Below are positions 54,586 through 64,000 of a DNA stretch of 64,000 nucleotides, piece by piece. Below the pieces are notes generated by a model. The model worked only from the letters and a program-made list of their open reading frames with translations. It was not told where the DNA came from and did no database searches. The stretch lies in the NCBI RefSeq assembly GCF_026213295.1, contig NC_079415.1, positions 22,034,639-22,098,638 on the forward strand, read 5' to 3'. The stretch's first letter is position 1. Every line of letters begins with the position of its first letter. The position numbers and the translations under genes are program-made. The DNA is from Gadus chalcogrammus (Eukaryota > Chordata > Actinopteri > Gadiformes > Gadidae).

Positions 54586-55896
54586 TCAAAGCCCTCCTTC
54601 ATTACTATAACTCTGGAAAACCATCTCTTTGTATCTTCTTTTAAACTGTTTCATGCTTGGACATTGCTTGATCTCCATATTCAAACTGTTCCACAGCTTT
54701 ACCCCACAAACTGAAATGCAAAAGCCTTTTCTGGTTGTTCGGATGCTGAACCTGTCAAAATTTAGTTTCCCCCTCAAATTATAACTAAGCTGTCTTTCAT
54801 TAAATAATTTTTTGTTGTTTTTTTGTTGTTTAAAGTTTGTTGTTTTTTGCTTTGTACATTACCTGAGCAGTTTGAAACTTCACCATGTCAGTGAATTTAA
54901 TAATTTTTGACTGTAGAAATAATGAATGAGTATTGTCCAAATATCCAACCTTATGAATGACACGAATCGCTTTCTTCTGCAGGATAGTTACTGGTGCTAA
55001 TGAGGTATTGTAGTTGTTCCCCCAGACCTCGACACAGTACATTAGATAAGGCGAAACGAGTGCACAGTAAAGAGTGTGGAGTGATTTATGATCCAAAGCC
55101 TGCTTTGCTTTGTTTATTACTGCAATGCTTTTTGACAATTTGGTTTGAACAAGTTTTATGTGTGATTTCCAACTGATTAGATCATCGATCATAACTCCAA
55201 GAAATTTAATTTCGTGTACTCTTTCAATTTCCACCCCATCTATTTCCATTTTTACCTGCACATCTCTTTTACCATATCCAAATAGCATAATTTTAGTTTT
55301 GGCCAGGTTTAGGGATAATTTGTTGTAATCTAACCAGTTTTATAGTTTGATCATTTCCTCAGTAAGATCCTTCAGAAGCTCAGCGAGATCGTCTCCTGAG
55401 CAGAAGATGTTTGTATCATCCGCAAACAGGACTAATTTCAGTAGCTTGGACACTTTGCATATATCATTAATGTACAGTATAAACAACTTTGGACCCAGTA
55501 CTGACCCTTGAGGTACGCCGCAAACAATGTCCAAGCATGAAGAGCAGTAATCACCCAACTTCACAAACTGTTTTCTCCCGTTAAGATAACTTTTAATCCA
55601 ATCTAGAACAACTCCTCTTACTCCGTATTTTTCCAGTTTGCAAATTAAAATGTCATGGTTGATTGTGTCGTGTGAATGCTTTTTTTAAATCGATAAACAC
55701 TCCAATTGCCTGTTGTTTCTTGTCTATAGCCGTTGTGATTTCCTCTATTGATTCTATTATTGCTGATGATGTTGATCTATTTGATCTAAATCCATATTGA
55801 CTGTCAGAAAGTAGTTGATGCTTTTCTAAAAAAGCTTCTAACCTGGAGTTGAAGAGTTTTTCTAGAATCTTGGAGAATTGTGGAAGTAAAGAGACA
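54586..55896 (-). pseudogene. LINE ORF2, RT second half and C-terminus
   Basis: Continues the RT after the Harbinger element: SLLPQFSKILEKLF, GVPQGSVLGPKLFILYIND (55490-55510 region) and the catalytic LVLFADDTNIFCSG (about 55395-55435). The thumb follows (VHEIKFLGVMIDDLISWKSH, LHTLYCALVSPYLMYCVEVW, TILQKKAIRVIHKVGY) and then the C-terminal GKLNFDRFSIRTTRKG. An A-run indel near 55680, a stop near 55338 and one near 54829 break it. Confidence 0.87.
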
Positions 55897-57393
55897 GGGC
55901 CCTGTTTCCCGAAAGCGTCGTTAGCCTAAGTGGATCGTGAAGTGCGTCGAAAGGGCATCGTAGAGTTTTCACCGCGTTTCCCGAAAGCATCGTGGGGAAC
56001 GAAAGTCTCGAAAACGCTCGTAGCTAAAGAGTACTCCAGGGGTGCTCGTAGGTACTCGTAGGACGCTAAGAGCATCGTCAGCTATAGCCTCAGTGGCGAC
56101 ACCATCGGACATTCCGTCTATTGGATGCGTTTTATTAAAACGCATTGCGCCTTTATGTTCTTATTTTGCTAATTAATAAAGATTATTAATTAATTTATTA
56201 ATAAAGATTTTAAAATGGCCAAAATAAAACGGGACAGTCCAGAAAATGTTTGCGCAGGCAGGGCACTCAAAATGTGTGAGAGAAAGTGGGGGGATTTGTG
56301 CAGACTGACATAGGCTACTCATAAAACGTAGCATAAAAAAATGTAAAAAAAAAATTAAATTAAAACAATTAAAAAAAATAAAAAATAAAGAAATAATTTT
56401 TTTTATAGAAAACAAGCAAAGGAGCAGGCAAAAGGCTGGGATGAAGGCTGGGATGAATGATTAGTGACATGAGGGAGGGTGGAGGGGGTTAAAAAAAAGT
56501 CTCAATCACTCTTCGACGCGCAAGAAAACCAGCCGCGTAGTTATGAGGGAGGCCGTCCTCACACCGATCTTCCTCATCGTCATCGTCCTCAACGTCCTCC
56601 GGTTCAAGCAATGCCACCCCAGCCTTAGCTGCAATGTTGTGCAACATAGCCGTCACACAAATCACGGCGCATGACTTGGCTGGAGAAAACTGGAGCCCTC
56701 CGCCTGACTTGTGAAGGCATCTAAAGCGCAACTTCCACCTCCCGATGGTGCGCTCAACGATGCACCGGGCCAGACGGTGGGCTTCGTTGTATTCCTCATC
56801 AATACATACCTTACCCTATTTCCGGAGGGGCTTTTATAGCCAATCAAATTATCAATCAAGGAAACCCTTATGCGGAATCAGATTAAGTCGGCTCTCTTTG
56901 CTGCACAAAGCATGTTTCAGAAATCAGCCCATTAAGATAAATGTAGTTGTCACACAAGCTATTTTTAATTTTTTGTCATATGGAATTATTTCAGGGGGGG
57001 AAATGCCGTGAAACGCACAGTGCATTCAGGATTAGGACTGATATATGTCGGTTTAAGCCTAATCAATTGTGTTTTAATGTCTTTAGCATTCATATAATTG
57101 CAGTCTATTTTTTTCGTAGGCTACTCTGCTGTTGTCCTTGATGGGGATATATTTTAACCCTTTTTAAAACAATTTTCCTGCGACATTCCTGCGTCTCCCC
57201 CTCCTACGGAGCCCATTTCAGCACCGTGTCAGTAGACAGTTACAATCCTACGACGTCGTGAGTGCAGCGAATGCGCGTTCACGTTAAGAGGAGTTTCGGG
57301 AAACGCTCCAAAGAAATTATCGATGGATCGCAAGATCCATCGGGAGAATGATCGTACGAGCGAAGATCCATCGTTATCGGGAAACGGGGCCAT
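55897..57393. mobile_element. PIF/Harbinger derivative inside the LINE RT
   Basis: Left end GGGCCCTGTTTCCCGAAAGC; right end, reverse-complemented, GGCCCCGTTTCCCGATAACG. Subterminal ATCGTA/CGATGGATC repeats occur on both sides. It keeps part of the nuclease gene. Removing it rejoins RT sequence NYRP to VSLLPQFSK. The flanking duplication is short and not clearly resolved. Confidence 0.82.
56489..56731 (-). pseudogene. Harbinger nuclease, C-terminal part
   Basis: The minus frame MRFRCLHKSGGGLQFSPAKS, then CAVICVTAMLHNIAAKAGVA and a Glu/Asp-rich tail ending RRRVIETFF. LHN is the last conserved block of the HARBI1-like DDE domain. Further upstream on the minus strand is KWKLRFRCL-type sequence up to 56780. 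The rest of the nuclease is missing. Confidence 0.82.
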
Positions 57394-57396
57394 GGT

Positions 57397-59234
57397 CTGT
57401 AATTTGTGAAGTTGTGTTTGCTCCCAGCTTTGTATAATGGTATAACCTTAGCAGTCTTCATTCCATCCGGAAATATCCCGGTTTGAAATGATAAATTGAA
57501 TATATGAGTCAGCGGTTTTACAATTGCCGGTATTACCAGTTTGACTAGAGCCATATCCATGCCTTGAAAATCTGTGGATCTTTTGTTTTTGCAGTTGTTT
57601 ACAATGTCCAAAATTTCAGCATCGTCCACTGCCTTTAAGAACATAGAACTGGGATTTCTATCTACCAGTTTCTCCAACATTTCACCAGTTGTCCCTGGAT
57701 CCGGAATTTTTTCTGCCAAATCCGGCCCCACATTGACAAAGAATTTATTAAAACTGTTAGCTACTTCTTCCATGTTATAGTTATTTTTGTCCTTATCAAT
57801 AAAGAACTGCGGATACTTGTCAGAAGCAGAGTTCTTTCTTATAATACTGTTTAAAAGATTCCATATTCCTTTGATATTGTTTTTATTATCCTCCAGAATT
57901 TTTTTGTAATACTCTTTTTTATTTGCCCTTATAATATGAGTTAGCTTATTTTTATATTTTTTATCTGCTTCTACTGTTTTCAGTCTTATAAATTCTCTAT
58001 AGAGTGTGTTTTTCTTTTTGCAGGCATTCTGTAATCCTTTTGTGATCCAGGGACAGCTGGTGTAATTCTTTTTGCAATTCCACTCCTTTACAGGACAATT
58101 TTTATCATACAGTGTCTTAACAATCCTCATGAATGTGTCGTAAGCACTATTTGAATTACCCTTTTCATATACCACCTCCCATTGCAGCTCCCCCAAGTCG
58201 TTATTTAACAGTTTGATGGATTCCTCCGTCCTTGTGCGTTTGTACTGTTTTGGCCTATCTGCCCTGGTTATCTTGTAATTACCATTGTACACCACAAAAA
58301 CTGGTAGATGGTCAGTGATGTCCTTGATTAATAAACCACTCTCTGATTTATTTTCAATGTCATTTGTGAAAATGTTGTCAATTAGGGTGGCAGAATAGGA
58401 GGTGATTCTACTGGGCCTGGTGATTTTGGGAAACAGGCTCACACTGTACATTGTATTAATAAAAGTATCAATGGCTGAGTAGTTACTTGGATTTAGGAGG
58501 TCAATATTAAAATCACCGCAAACAAAAACAACTTTGTTGCAAAACTTTGAGAACATAGAGTCAATCCAGTTAGTGAAGATTTCAATACTTGTCCCTGGGG
58601 TTCTGTAAATACAGCTTATTATGATGTTTTTTGATTTCTCCATTCAGATTTCTATTGTTATGCATTCCAGTACATTGTCCATTGTTACTGTCATTTCATC
58701 AACTATGTGAAATTGTAAATCATTGATCACGGAAATTCCCACTCCTCCCGCTCCTTTATTTTGTCTGTTGATGTTAACCAAGTCATAGCCCTCTAGAGTA
58801 TAGTTGGTCTCCTCCCCCTCAGTGATCCAGGATTCAGATATAGCAATTACGTGAAAAGGAATGGCAAATGTATGTAAATAGTCCTTGATTGCATGGACAT
58901 TTTTGCTCAAATGCCTGCTGTTAAAGTGAATTATTGTCAGTTTTCCAGTACAGTCAATTTTTGCATTGAACTGCTCACTAGTGTAATAATCACAGTTCTC
59001 ATTGAGGTTGAAGAAAAAGTTATTGTCCGCGTCTATATCTTGATTAATATCCTGTGTTTGGTGATCTGTGTATTCAGAAGGTTTCAGCTGAACATGCTCG
59101 TAATCAGTAATCAAGTCAGATAAACGGGTAATGTCATCCTGGGATTGGTGTGAATTGACAGTGCGCGTGTTGGAATGTAGAGCGTCAGTGTCTGGTGTGG
59201 TGGACACTTTAGCGTGTTGTGAGACAGATGTCAT
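57397..59234 (-). pseudogene. LINE ORF2, endonuclease and RT start
   Basis: ATG at 59234, one base after the ORF1 stop. An N-terminal spacer is followed by endonuclease motifs: LTIIHFNSRHLSKNVHAIKD, AISESWITEGEETNYTLEGY, FVCGDFNIDLLN (catalytic), TLIDNIFTND and DHLPVFVVYN. The RT starts FFVNVGPDLAEKI and TAKVIPLYKAGSKHNFTNYR. A single in-frame TGA at 58644-58646 precedes MEKSKNIIISCIYRTPG. The frame is otherwise open to the Harbinger insertion. Confidence 0.9.
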
Positions 59235-59235
59235 G

Positions 59236-59967
59236 TCAGTACTTGCCCAACTCCTCGATGCTCCTGATGACCATCACTTTGGCCTCCTCTGGAGTATCGC
59301 CGTTGAGTTTGATGAACACTTTGCAGTTCCTCGTCCAGGTTTGTTGAATCTTCTTGTTTTTCCTCAGATCGCGTGCTTCTTTTGCTATGTTGGCATTGCG
59401 TTTAACCAGGTGCTCGTTCATGTAAACATCCGTCCCCTTCAGCTTCTTCCACTCCTTCAGCAGTGCGATTTTGTGCTTTCTGTTAGTAAATCTCAGGATA
59501 ACTCTCGGGGTGTCGGGTCGCTGATCTCTGTTATCGTTGGTGCGCTCCGTTTTGCGCTTCCTCATGGGCAGCGGGTGACAAGCCTCAATGTGGCTGCAGT
59601 CGAGGTGGATGTCCTTAGCCTGTAGAAAGGCTGCCACCTGTTGCTCCGCAGAAGCCACATCTTCCTCCTCTGGCTCTGTCCGGGACCCGTTTTTAGTGGC
59701 CACTGCTCGTGCAAATGACCGGGGTCGGATGCGAAGCCCAGATATGATAACATCATTGATCCGAGAATATTGCTCCAGATCCGTCTTCCAGGTCCTGTCA
59801 TCCAGCTCTCTGATTTTCTCATCTCTGTACTTGTTCTCTGTGTCGATGGCGGTCAACTTCTCGAGCAGTCTGTGAATCTCGATCTGCTTCTCCTTCACAG
59901 CAGCCACCACATCTCTCAGAGCATCAATGACTTTCTTCAGTTCACAGTAGTCCACCTTGGGGGGCAT
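59236..59967 (-). CDS. LINE ORF1 protein, intact
   Basis: 243 codons with no break, ATG at 59967 (MPPKVDYCELKKVIDALRDV). Residues about 10-65 form a coiled coil (VAAVKEKQIEIHRLLEKLTA). The central and C-terminal part has the RNA-binding fold of LINE ORF1 proteins: SRINDVIISGLRIRP, VILRFTNRKHKIALLKEWKK, DVYMNEHLVKRNANIAKEAR, TRNCKVFIKLNG. It would coat LINE RNA and act as a nucleic-acid chaperone. The stop is followed after one base by the ORF2 ATG, suggesting coupled translation. Confidence 0.9.
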   Translation of the reverse strand: MPPKVDYCELKKVIDALRDVVAAVKEKQIEIHRLLEKLTAIDTENKYRDEKIRELDDRTWKTDLEQYSRINDVIISGLRIRPRSFARAVATKNGSRTEPEEEDVASAEQQVAAFLQAKDIHLDCSHIEACHPLPMRKRKTERTNDNRDQRPDTPRVILRFTNRKHKIALLKEWKKLKGTDVYMNEHLVKRNANIAKEARDLRKNKKIQQTWTRNCKVFIKLNGDTPEEAKVMVIRSIEELGKY

Positions 59968-60090
59968 AGCCGCTGGCGTTCGTAGCCTAAAGGCTAACTG
60001 TTAGCCGCTAGGTTAGCCACGTTAGCCTCTCTCTTCTCCCTCTCCTGGTATTCTGTGTTCAATGTGGTTGCGTCCCTTGAGTCCCTTGAG
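59968..60090 (-). other. LINE 5' UTR
   Basis: Starts on the minus strand CTCAAGGGACTCAAGGGACG at the junction with the hAT; GGCTAAC repeats occur near 59988-60024. No motif beyond this. Confidence 0.6.
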
Positions 60091-60096
60091 ATGTTT

Positions 60097-61789
60097 CAAA
60101 CACAAGTTTCTCGGGTGTTGGGAGGCTTTCGATTTCGCTCCACTTGTGGCTTTGGGCAGCGTGGGCTTTCTGGCGGCTGACGTCTTCAAGCTCTGCTGTC
60201 AGATGTTTGAATTTGGCAACCCACATTTCTTTGTCGGCTATATCGGCCATTTCCATTTCAAGCTCAGCTGGATCAATTCCTGGGAATGTTTTCAGCAAGG
60301 AAGGGTCAATTTCCAGGGGTGTGACGGGGAAAGACAGAGTCACCTTTTCCTTTCGGAATTCACTAAATCTGCCCCCAAATGCAGCTTGCATGTCAACGAT
60401 TGCACCTTGCAAATAATCACTATTGAGTGTGTGATCGTGATGGGCGTCTTTGAACTCTCTCAGGGATGAGAAGTGGGAGAGCGTGCCTCGCTGTACATCC
60501 CTGGCCAATACTGTCAGCTTGCGCTCAAATGACAAAACGGCTTCCAGCATTTGAAGCGCAGTGTTTCCCCGCTCCTGGAGACTTTTGTTGAGCGTGTTTA
60601 GATGACATGTCATGTCAACCATGAAATGCAGTTTTTCCAGCCAATTTGTGTCGTCCAGTTGTGGGTAGTTGAGGCCTTTGGTTTTCAGAAAGGTGTTAAC
60701 GTGCTCTAAACACGCAACAAAGCGACGCAAAACTTCGCCCCTGGATAGCCAGCGGACCTTGTTGTGCAGCAGGAGATCCGCATATTCGCTCTCAACTTCC
60801 TCTAGCAATGCACGGAACTGGCGGTGGTTTAGTGCTTTTGCGAGTATTTTGTTGACAATTTGGATGACATGGTTCATCACCTCAATACACTCCGCTGGGA
60901 ATGTTTGCGCACACAGCGCCTCTTGGTGCAATATGCAATGGAATGCAAGCAGATCTCGATCCAATGCTTTCTGTAGTAACGTCACAAACCCCTATTGCGA
61001 CCCTCTCATACTCGTTGCACCGTCTGTAGCGACTGAAATCAGGTGGCCAGTGTGTATTCCTTTGTCATTTAAACACTGTAGCACAGCGTCGCAGATGTCC
61101 TCCCCCCGTGTTTGGCCTTTTAGTGGTATCAATTCGATCATTTCTTCTTGCGGCCCATCAGAGTTCATGTACCTGCATAGCAGAGCTGTCTGTTCGATAT
61201 CCGTCACGTCACACGACTCATCACAGGCAATTGAGAAAGCTGGAGCTGAATTGATGTCCTTGATTTGCTGATCGGTGATATTGTTTGCCATTTTAATTGC
61301 CCTCTCCTTCACTGTTTTTGCGGAGAGAGGCATGTCTTTAATTTTCTGAATGATCTCGGTTTTGTTTTTGAAGTCCGAAAATAGGTGCTTTGACATTTTA
61401 ATGAATGAATCCTTCATGTACTCGCCATCTGTGAATGGTTTTCCACGCTTTACTATCTCCCGGGCTGCAACAAAACTCGCAGCAGTAGTAGAGTTTGGAG
61501 ATGCAATCCACTTCTTGAAACTGTTTTTTCGGCCCTCAAATTTCTCCACCAGCACTGCAATTGCACTTTTCCTCTCAGTTCCAACTGGGTGATCGGCAGC
61601 AAATTTAGCGTGCTTTAGCTGGAAATGTCGCTCCAAATTGCTCTTCTTGTTATTCGACAACTTCTCATTGCAAATCAAACATGCCGGCAACCCTTCAGCA
61701 TTGGCAATGAACGCATACAGTTCAGTCCATTCTTCCTTAAATCCTCTGTTTTCATCGGCAATCTTCCTCTTTTTTCCTTTTAAATCCAT
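60097..61789 (-). pseudogene. Outer hAT transposase, zinc finger and catalytic core
   Basis: ATG at 61789: MDLKGKKRKIADENRGFKEE, then a BED-like finger (CLICNEKLSNNKKSNLERHF, QLKHAKF). The core shows IACDESCDVTDIEQTALLCR (first Asp), SVATDGATSMRGSQ (second Asp), an in-frame TAG, then GFVTLLQKAL and HCILHQEALCAQ, VRWLSRGEVLRRFVACLEHV. The frame is one continuous line except the TAG near 60987. It reaches PEKLVFET, where the LINE enters. Its C-terminus is at 53661-53899. The wording fits SCAND3/ZBED-like hAT transposases. Confidence 0.92.
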
Positions 61790-61945
61790 GGCCCTTAACT
61801 CACACCCGTTTGTTTACTTGCTGTGTCGCAGGCTAGGACGTAACTTTGCTATTGCGCGCCATTCTGAAATTAGGTATTTTAAATATATTTACAACTACGT
61901 AAATTTTTACAGCATACAAATGTTTATTTCATGTTCACCCCTTAA
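61790..61945. other. Outer hAT 5' untranslated side
   Basis: Short AT-rich piece between the hAT start codon and the piggyBac TTAA. The outer hAT 5' terminus is not in it. Confidence 0.5.
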
Positions 61946-62545
61946 CCTGTTAAGCCCTAGGCCTATTTCACAGGCCTCCTGCCCGAAATGACATGCCCAT
62001 GATGAATAGAGTATGCCTCCACAACTACAAGGGCTACATGAATAAAGTTGGTTTCAAAAAGAAGGTAACACCTGTGAGGTGGCTGCAGAAGTGTCAGAAT
62101 CAATATAGATGTTACTGTGTCAGAGTAAATTCAGCTAGAACATAGTAAGAAATGTCAATTTTCAATTTTCGTCTAGAGAAAACACATTATTTAGAGTGAA
62201 TACCACCTTGAAACTATGGGATAGTAGCCCAGAACCTTTAGGGAAACATGTAACAACATCTGATGAGTACCCTGTTCCAGGATAAATGCCAATAAAGTGA
62301 ATAAAGGGATTTTAGAGAGGTTTTAGTACAGGTAGGTCCAGACGGACTAAAAGGTGCCATTTGGGCACTTTTGGGCACCATCAGTGCCATTTGACCTTTC
62401 TAAGGTACCAGACTGTAAAACTAATTTTATTTCACTGACATATCACTATAGGTATTCATTCCATCCAAATTCAATAGTTTTGACTTGTTTTGAAAATTCA
62501 CCCAGACCTCTGTACATTTTCCCAGTCAAAGAAAACCATACAATC

Positions 62546-62828
62546 GAAATGAAGTTTGACTCCAACTGGAGAAGATATATTTGAGAACAACATATAATAA
62601 AACGGTAAAAACAATGGTAAAAACACAGCTAAAAACTACAATCACAGGGGATAAAGATATATATATAAACTCGCTGGCAGCAACTTTGAACAAATATAAC
62701 TAACTAACTATATACACTAAGAAATGAAGTTTGACTCCAACAGGAGCAGATATATTGGAGAACAACATATAATAAAAACAATTATATGAAAAAAACACAG
62801 CTAAAAACTACAATCAATAGGGATAAAG

Positions 62829-62859
<31 letters not shown>

Positions 62860-62922
62860 AACAGGCTGGCAGCAACTTTGAACAAATATAACTAACTAAC
62901 TAAAACTAACTATATACACTAA
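62546..62922. repeat. Tandem duplication of about 175-200 bp in the piggyBac 3' side
   Basis: Copies at 62546-62720 and 62721-62922 share GAAATGAAGTTTGACTCCAA, ACAACATATAATAAAA and GGCAGCAACTTTGAACAAAT. Copy 2 has a longer (AT)n tract (62829-62859). Confidence 0.9.
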
Positions 62923-64000
62923 GGGCTGTCATGCCACTGCTGGAAGCAGTTCTTTTTGGAAGTGAAGCACAAAGGGACCTGGCACTTCCTGCAGTACACA
63001 GGCGTCTTCACCCTTAGGATGCCAGCATCCTGGCACATCCTGCAGTACCTCCTTGACTGTGTACCATCAGCCCCATAGTACATAGGCATGCAGGTGGGTG
63101 GTGGTGGTGGTGGTGGTGGTGGTGGTACTGAGCCTTCAGCAAACACCAGCATTTCTGCAGCTAGCTGCTCCCTGAAAGTCTTTTGGCTGTGTGGCTTTCT
63201 CATGGTGGGGTCATTCCTGATCTTGTACAGCTCCTTCTGGAGAAGGAAACTGTTGACCACTGCAATGTCCATGAAATGGTAAAAAAAAGTCTTATACCAT
63301 TTCATGGTTTTATGGTGGACACTGTAGTAACCAATCAAAGCATCAGATAAATCCACACCGCCCATGCTTTGATTGTAGTCAGCTACAGCGCCGGGAACGG
63401 GAATAGACTTTTTGCGCCACACACCATCCTCTTTCACGTTTCGTCTGACTGTCTGTCCACTGAAGGCTTCGTGCACTGTAGAGCACATGGTCACTGTGTC
63501 CATCCACTTTACAAACAGGAGTTTGTCTTTCCTTATCCACCGCACATCTCCCCTCTCTGGCTTTTTGGGAAAGTCATTCTGATGGGTGTGTGGAAAGCCA
63601 ATCCGATTCTTCCTTATGGTCCCACAACAACCAAAGTTTTTTTTGGATAAATCCTGAAAGAGGGCAGGGCTGGTGTAAAAATTGTCTGTGAACAATGTGT
63701 AGCCCCCACCGAGTAGAGGGAATGGCAAAAGGTCCATTACTGAGGAGTAGCTTAGACCCTGGCCTGGGTTGAACTCACTCTTACCCTTGTACACAAAGAA
63801 GTTCCAAGTATAGGCTGTTGAGGCGTCCGCGAGCACAAACAGTTTGTACCCCCACTTTGTGGGCTTGTCCTTCATGTACTGCTTCATACTGTTGCGGGCC
63901 TTGGTTGCCACCATTCTCTCATCAATGGAGATGTTCTGATAGGGCTGGAAATGAGCTTGGCAGGCAGTCACTATCTCGGTGTACAAGGGCTTGATTTTGA
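62919..64000 (-). CDS. piggyBac transposase (PGBD-like), 5' end outside
   Basis: Open without a break from the window edge to the stop at 62919, about 360 codons; the first in-window residues are KIKPLYTEIV, so the start is beyond 64000. Catalytic Asp residues are seen in ISIDERMVATKARNSMKQYM, TLFTDNFYTSPALFQDLSKK and MGGVDLSDALIGYY. The C-terminal cysteine-rich zinc domain is RRYCRMCQDAGILRVKTPVY then CRKCQVPLC, preceded by ten prolines from a (GGT)n tract (63094-63125). It cuts and pastes at TTAA. A continuous frame suggests a recent or still intact copy. Confidence 0.93.
   Translation of the reverse strand, partial: KIKPLYTEIVTACQAHFQPYQNISIDERMVATKARNSMKQYMKDKPTKWGYKLFVLADASTAYTWNFFVYKGKSEFNPGQGLSYSSVMDLLPFPLLGGGYTLFTDNFYTSPALFQDLSKKNFGCCGTIRKNRIGFPHTHQNDFPKKPERGDVRWIRKDKLLFVKWMDTVTMCSTVHEAFSGQTVRRNVKEDGVWRKKSIPVPGAVADYNQSMGGVDLSDALIGYYSVHHKTMKWYKTFFYHFMDIAVVNSFLLQKELYKIRNDPTMRKPHSQKTFREQLAAEMLVFAEGSVPPPPPPPPPPTCMPMYYGADGTQSRRYCRMCQDAGILRVKTPVYCRKCQVPLCFTSKKNCFQQWHDSP

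Larger units (their letters stand above)
53906..60090 (-). mobile_element. Full-length LINE, 6.2 kb, inserted in the outer hAT
   Basis: The duplication ATGTTT lies at 53900-53905 and 60091-60096. The 3' tail is (GAAT)n on the plus strand (53906-53928). It has a 5' UTR, ORF1 (59967-59236), ORF2 with endonuclease and RT (59234-54586), and a 3' UTR with a 68-bp minisatellite. The RT is split by a Harbinger element. The clade is uncertain (CR1/L2/I-like wording). Confidence 0.93.
49504..61941 (-). mobile_element. Outer hAT element, split by an inner hAT and a LINE
   Basis: Left end CAGGGGTCGGCAACCCAAAA at 49504. The transposase is on the minus strand: N-terminus and core at 60097-61789, C-terminus at 53661-53899. 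Without the inserts the element is about 3 kb. Its 5' end is cut by piggyBac near 61942, so the right terminus and second duplication are outside the window. Confidence 0.88.
61946..64000 (-). mobile_element. piggyBac element, right part beyond the window
   Basis: Left end at TTAA (61942-61945, or 61950-61953) followed by CCTGTTAAGCCCTAGG, as expected for piggyBac insertion at TTAA. A subterminal GTGCCATTTGGGCAC palindrome lies near 62355. The transposase is on the minus strand and runs out of the window. Confidence 0.8.

Overview
The window looks like a transposon-rich intergenic stretch of a ray-finned (teleost) fish genome. It holds a typical fish mix of elements: L2-like and other LINEs with endonuclease-RT ORFs, BEL/Pao, Ty3/gypsy, several endogenous retroviruses (ERVs), two-gene PIF/Harbinger elements, many hAT families with 8-bp target duplications, piggyBac, a tRNA-headed SINE, and long (CA)n and (CT)n tracts. 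I see no intact host gene. The only candidate host-like piece is a short THAP-type zinc-finger exon at 42481-42606 (minus). All identifications come from reading protein motifs and repeat boundaries by eye; no database search was run.

Layout, left part (0-26 kb, mostly plus strand). A GC-rich inverted repeat spans 417-1488. A 5'-truncated L2-like LINE lies at 2.8-4.4 kb. Pyrimidine and minisatellite tracts fill 4.6-5.8 kb. A retroviral gag-protease block (ERV-A, 6.0-9.3 kb) runs directly into the RT-RNase H half of a Ty3/gypsy element. That gypsy pol is split in its RNase H region by a provirus (ERV-B, 10013-20630, LTRs both present, CTAC duplication). It resumes at 20631, is split again by an 860-bp insertion (22027-22886, ACCT duplication), and ends in an LTR that carries a solo LTR of another family (24545-25005, ATAC duplication). 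ERV-B has itself received two non-autonomous hATs and a SINE, and has lost most of pol.

Middle (26-43 kb, mostly minus strand). A BEL/Pao element (about 26.1-32.9 kb) has gag, protease, RT, RNase H and integrase in the usual order but many frameshifts. Next come the gag and 5' LTR of a third retrovirus (ERV-C, 33.4-36.3 kb, tRNA-His-like primer site), a Harbinger-type Myb/SANT fragment, an endonuclease-RT LINE whose RT core is deleted (37.2-40.0 kb), a 190-bp tandem repeat, and an 836-bp hAT derivative.

Right part (43-64 kb). A Harbinger element with two convergent genes lies at 43.6-45.5 kb. A nearly undamaged hAT at 45572-48960 has one frameshift and perfect 8-bp duplications. After it comes a four-layer nest. 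An outer hAT starts at 49504. It contains an inner hAT (49576-52773) and a full-length LINE (53906-60090). The LINE contains a Harbinger element (about 55897-57393). A piggyBac element (from about 61942 to the window end) cuts the outer hAT's 5' end. Removing each insertion at its duplication rejoins the interrupted reading frame, which gives a readable order of insertion.
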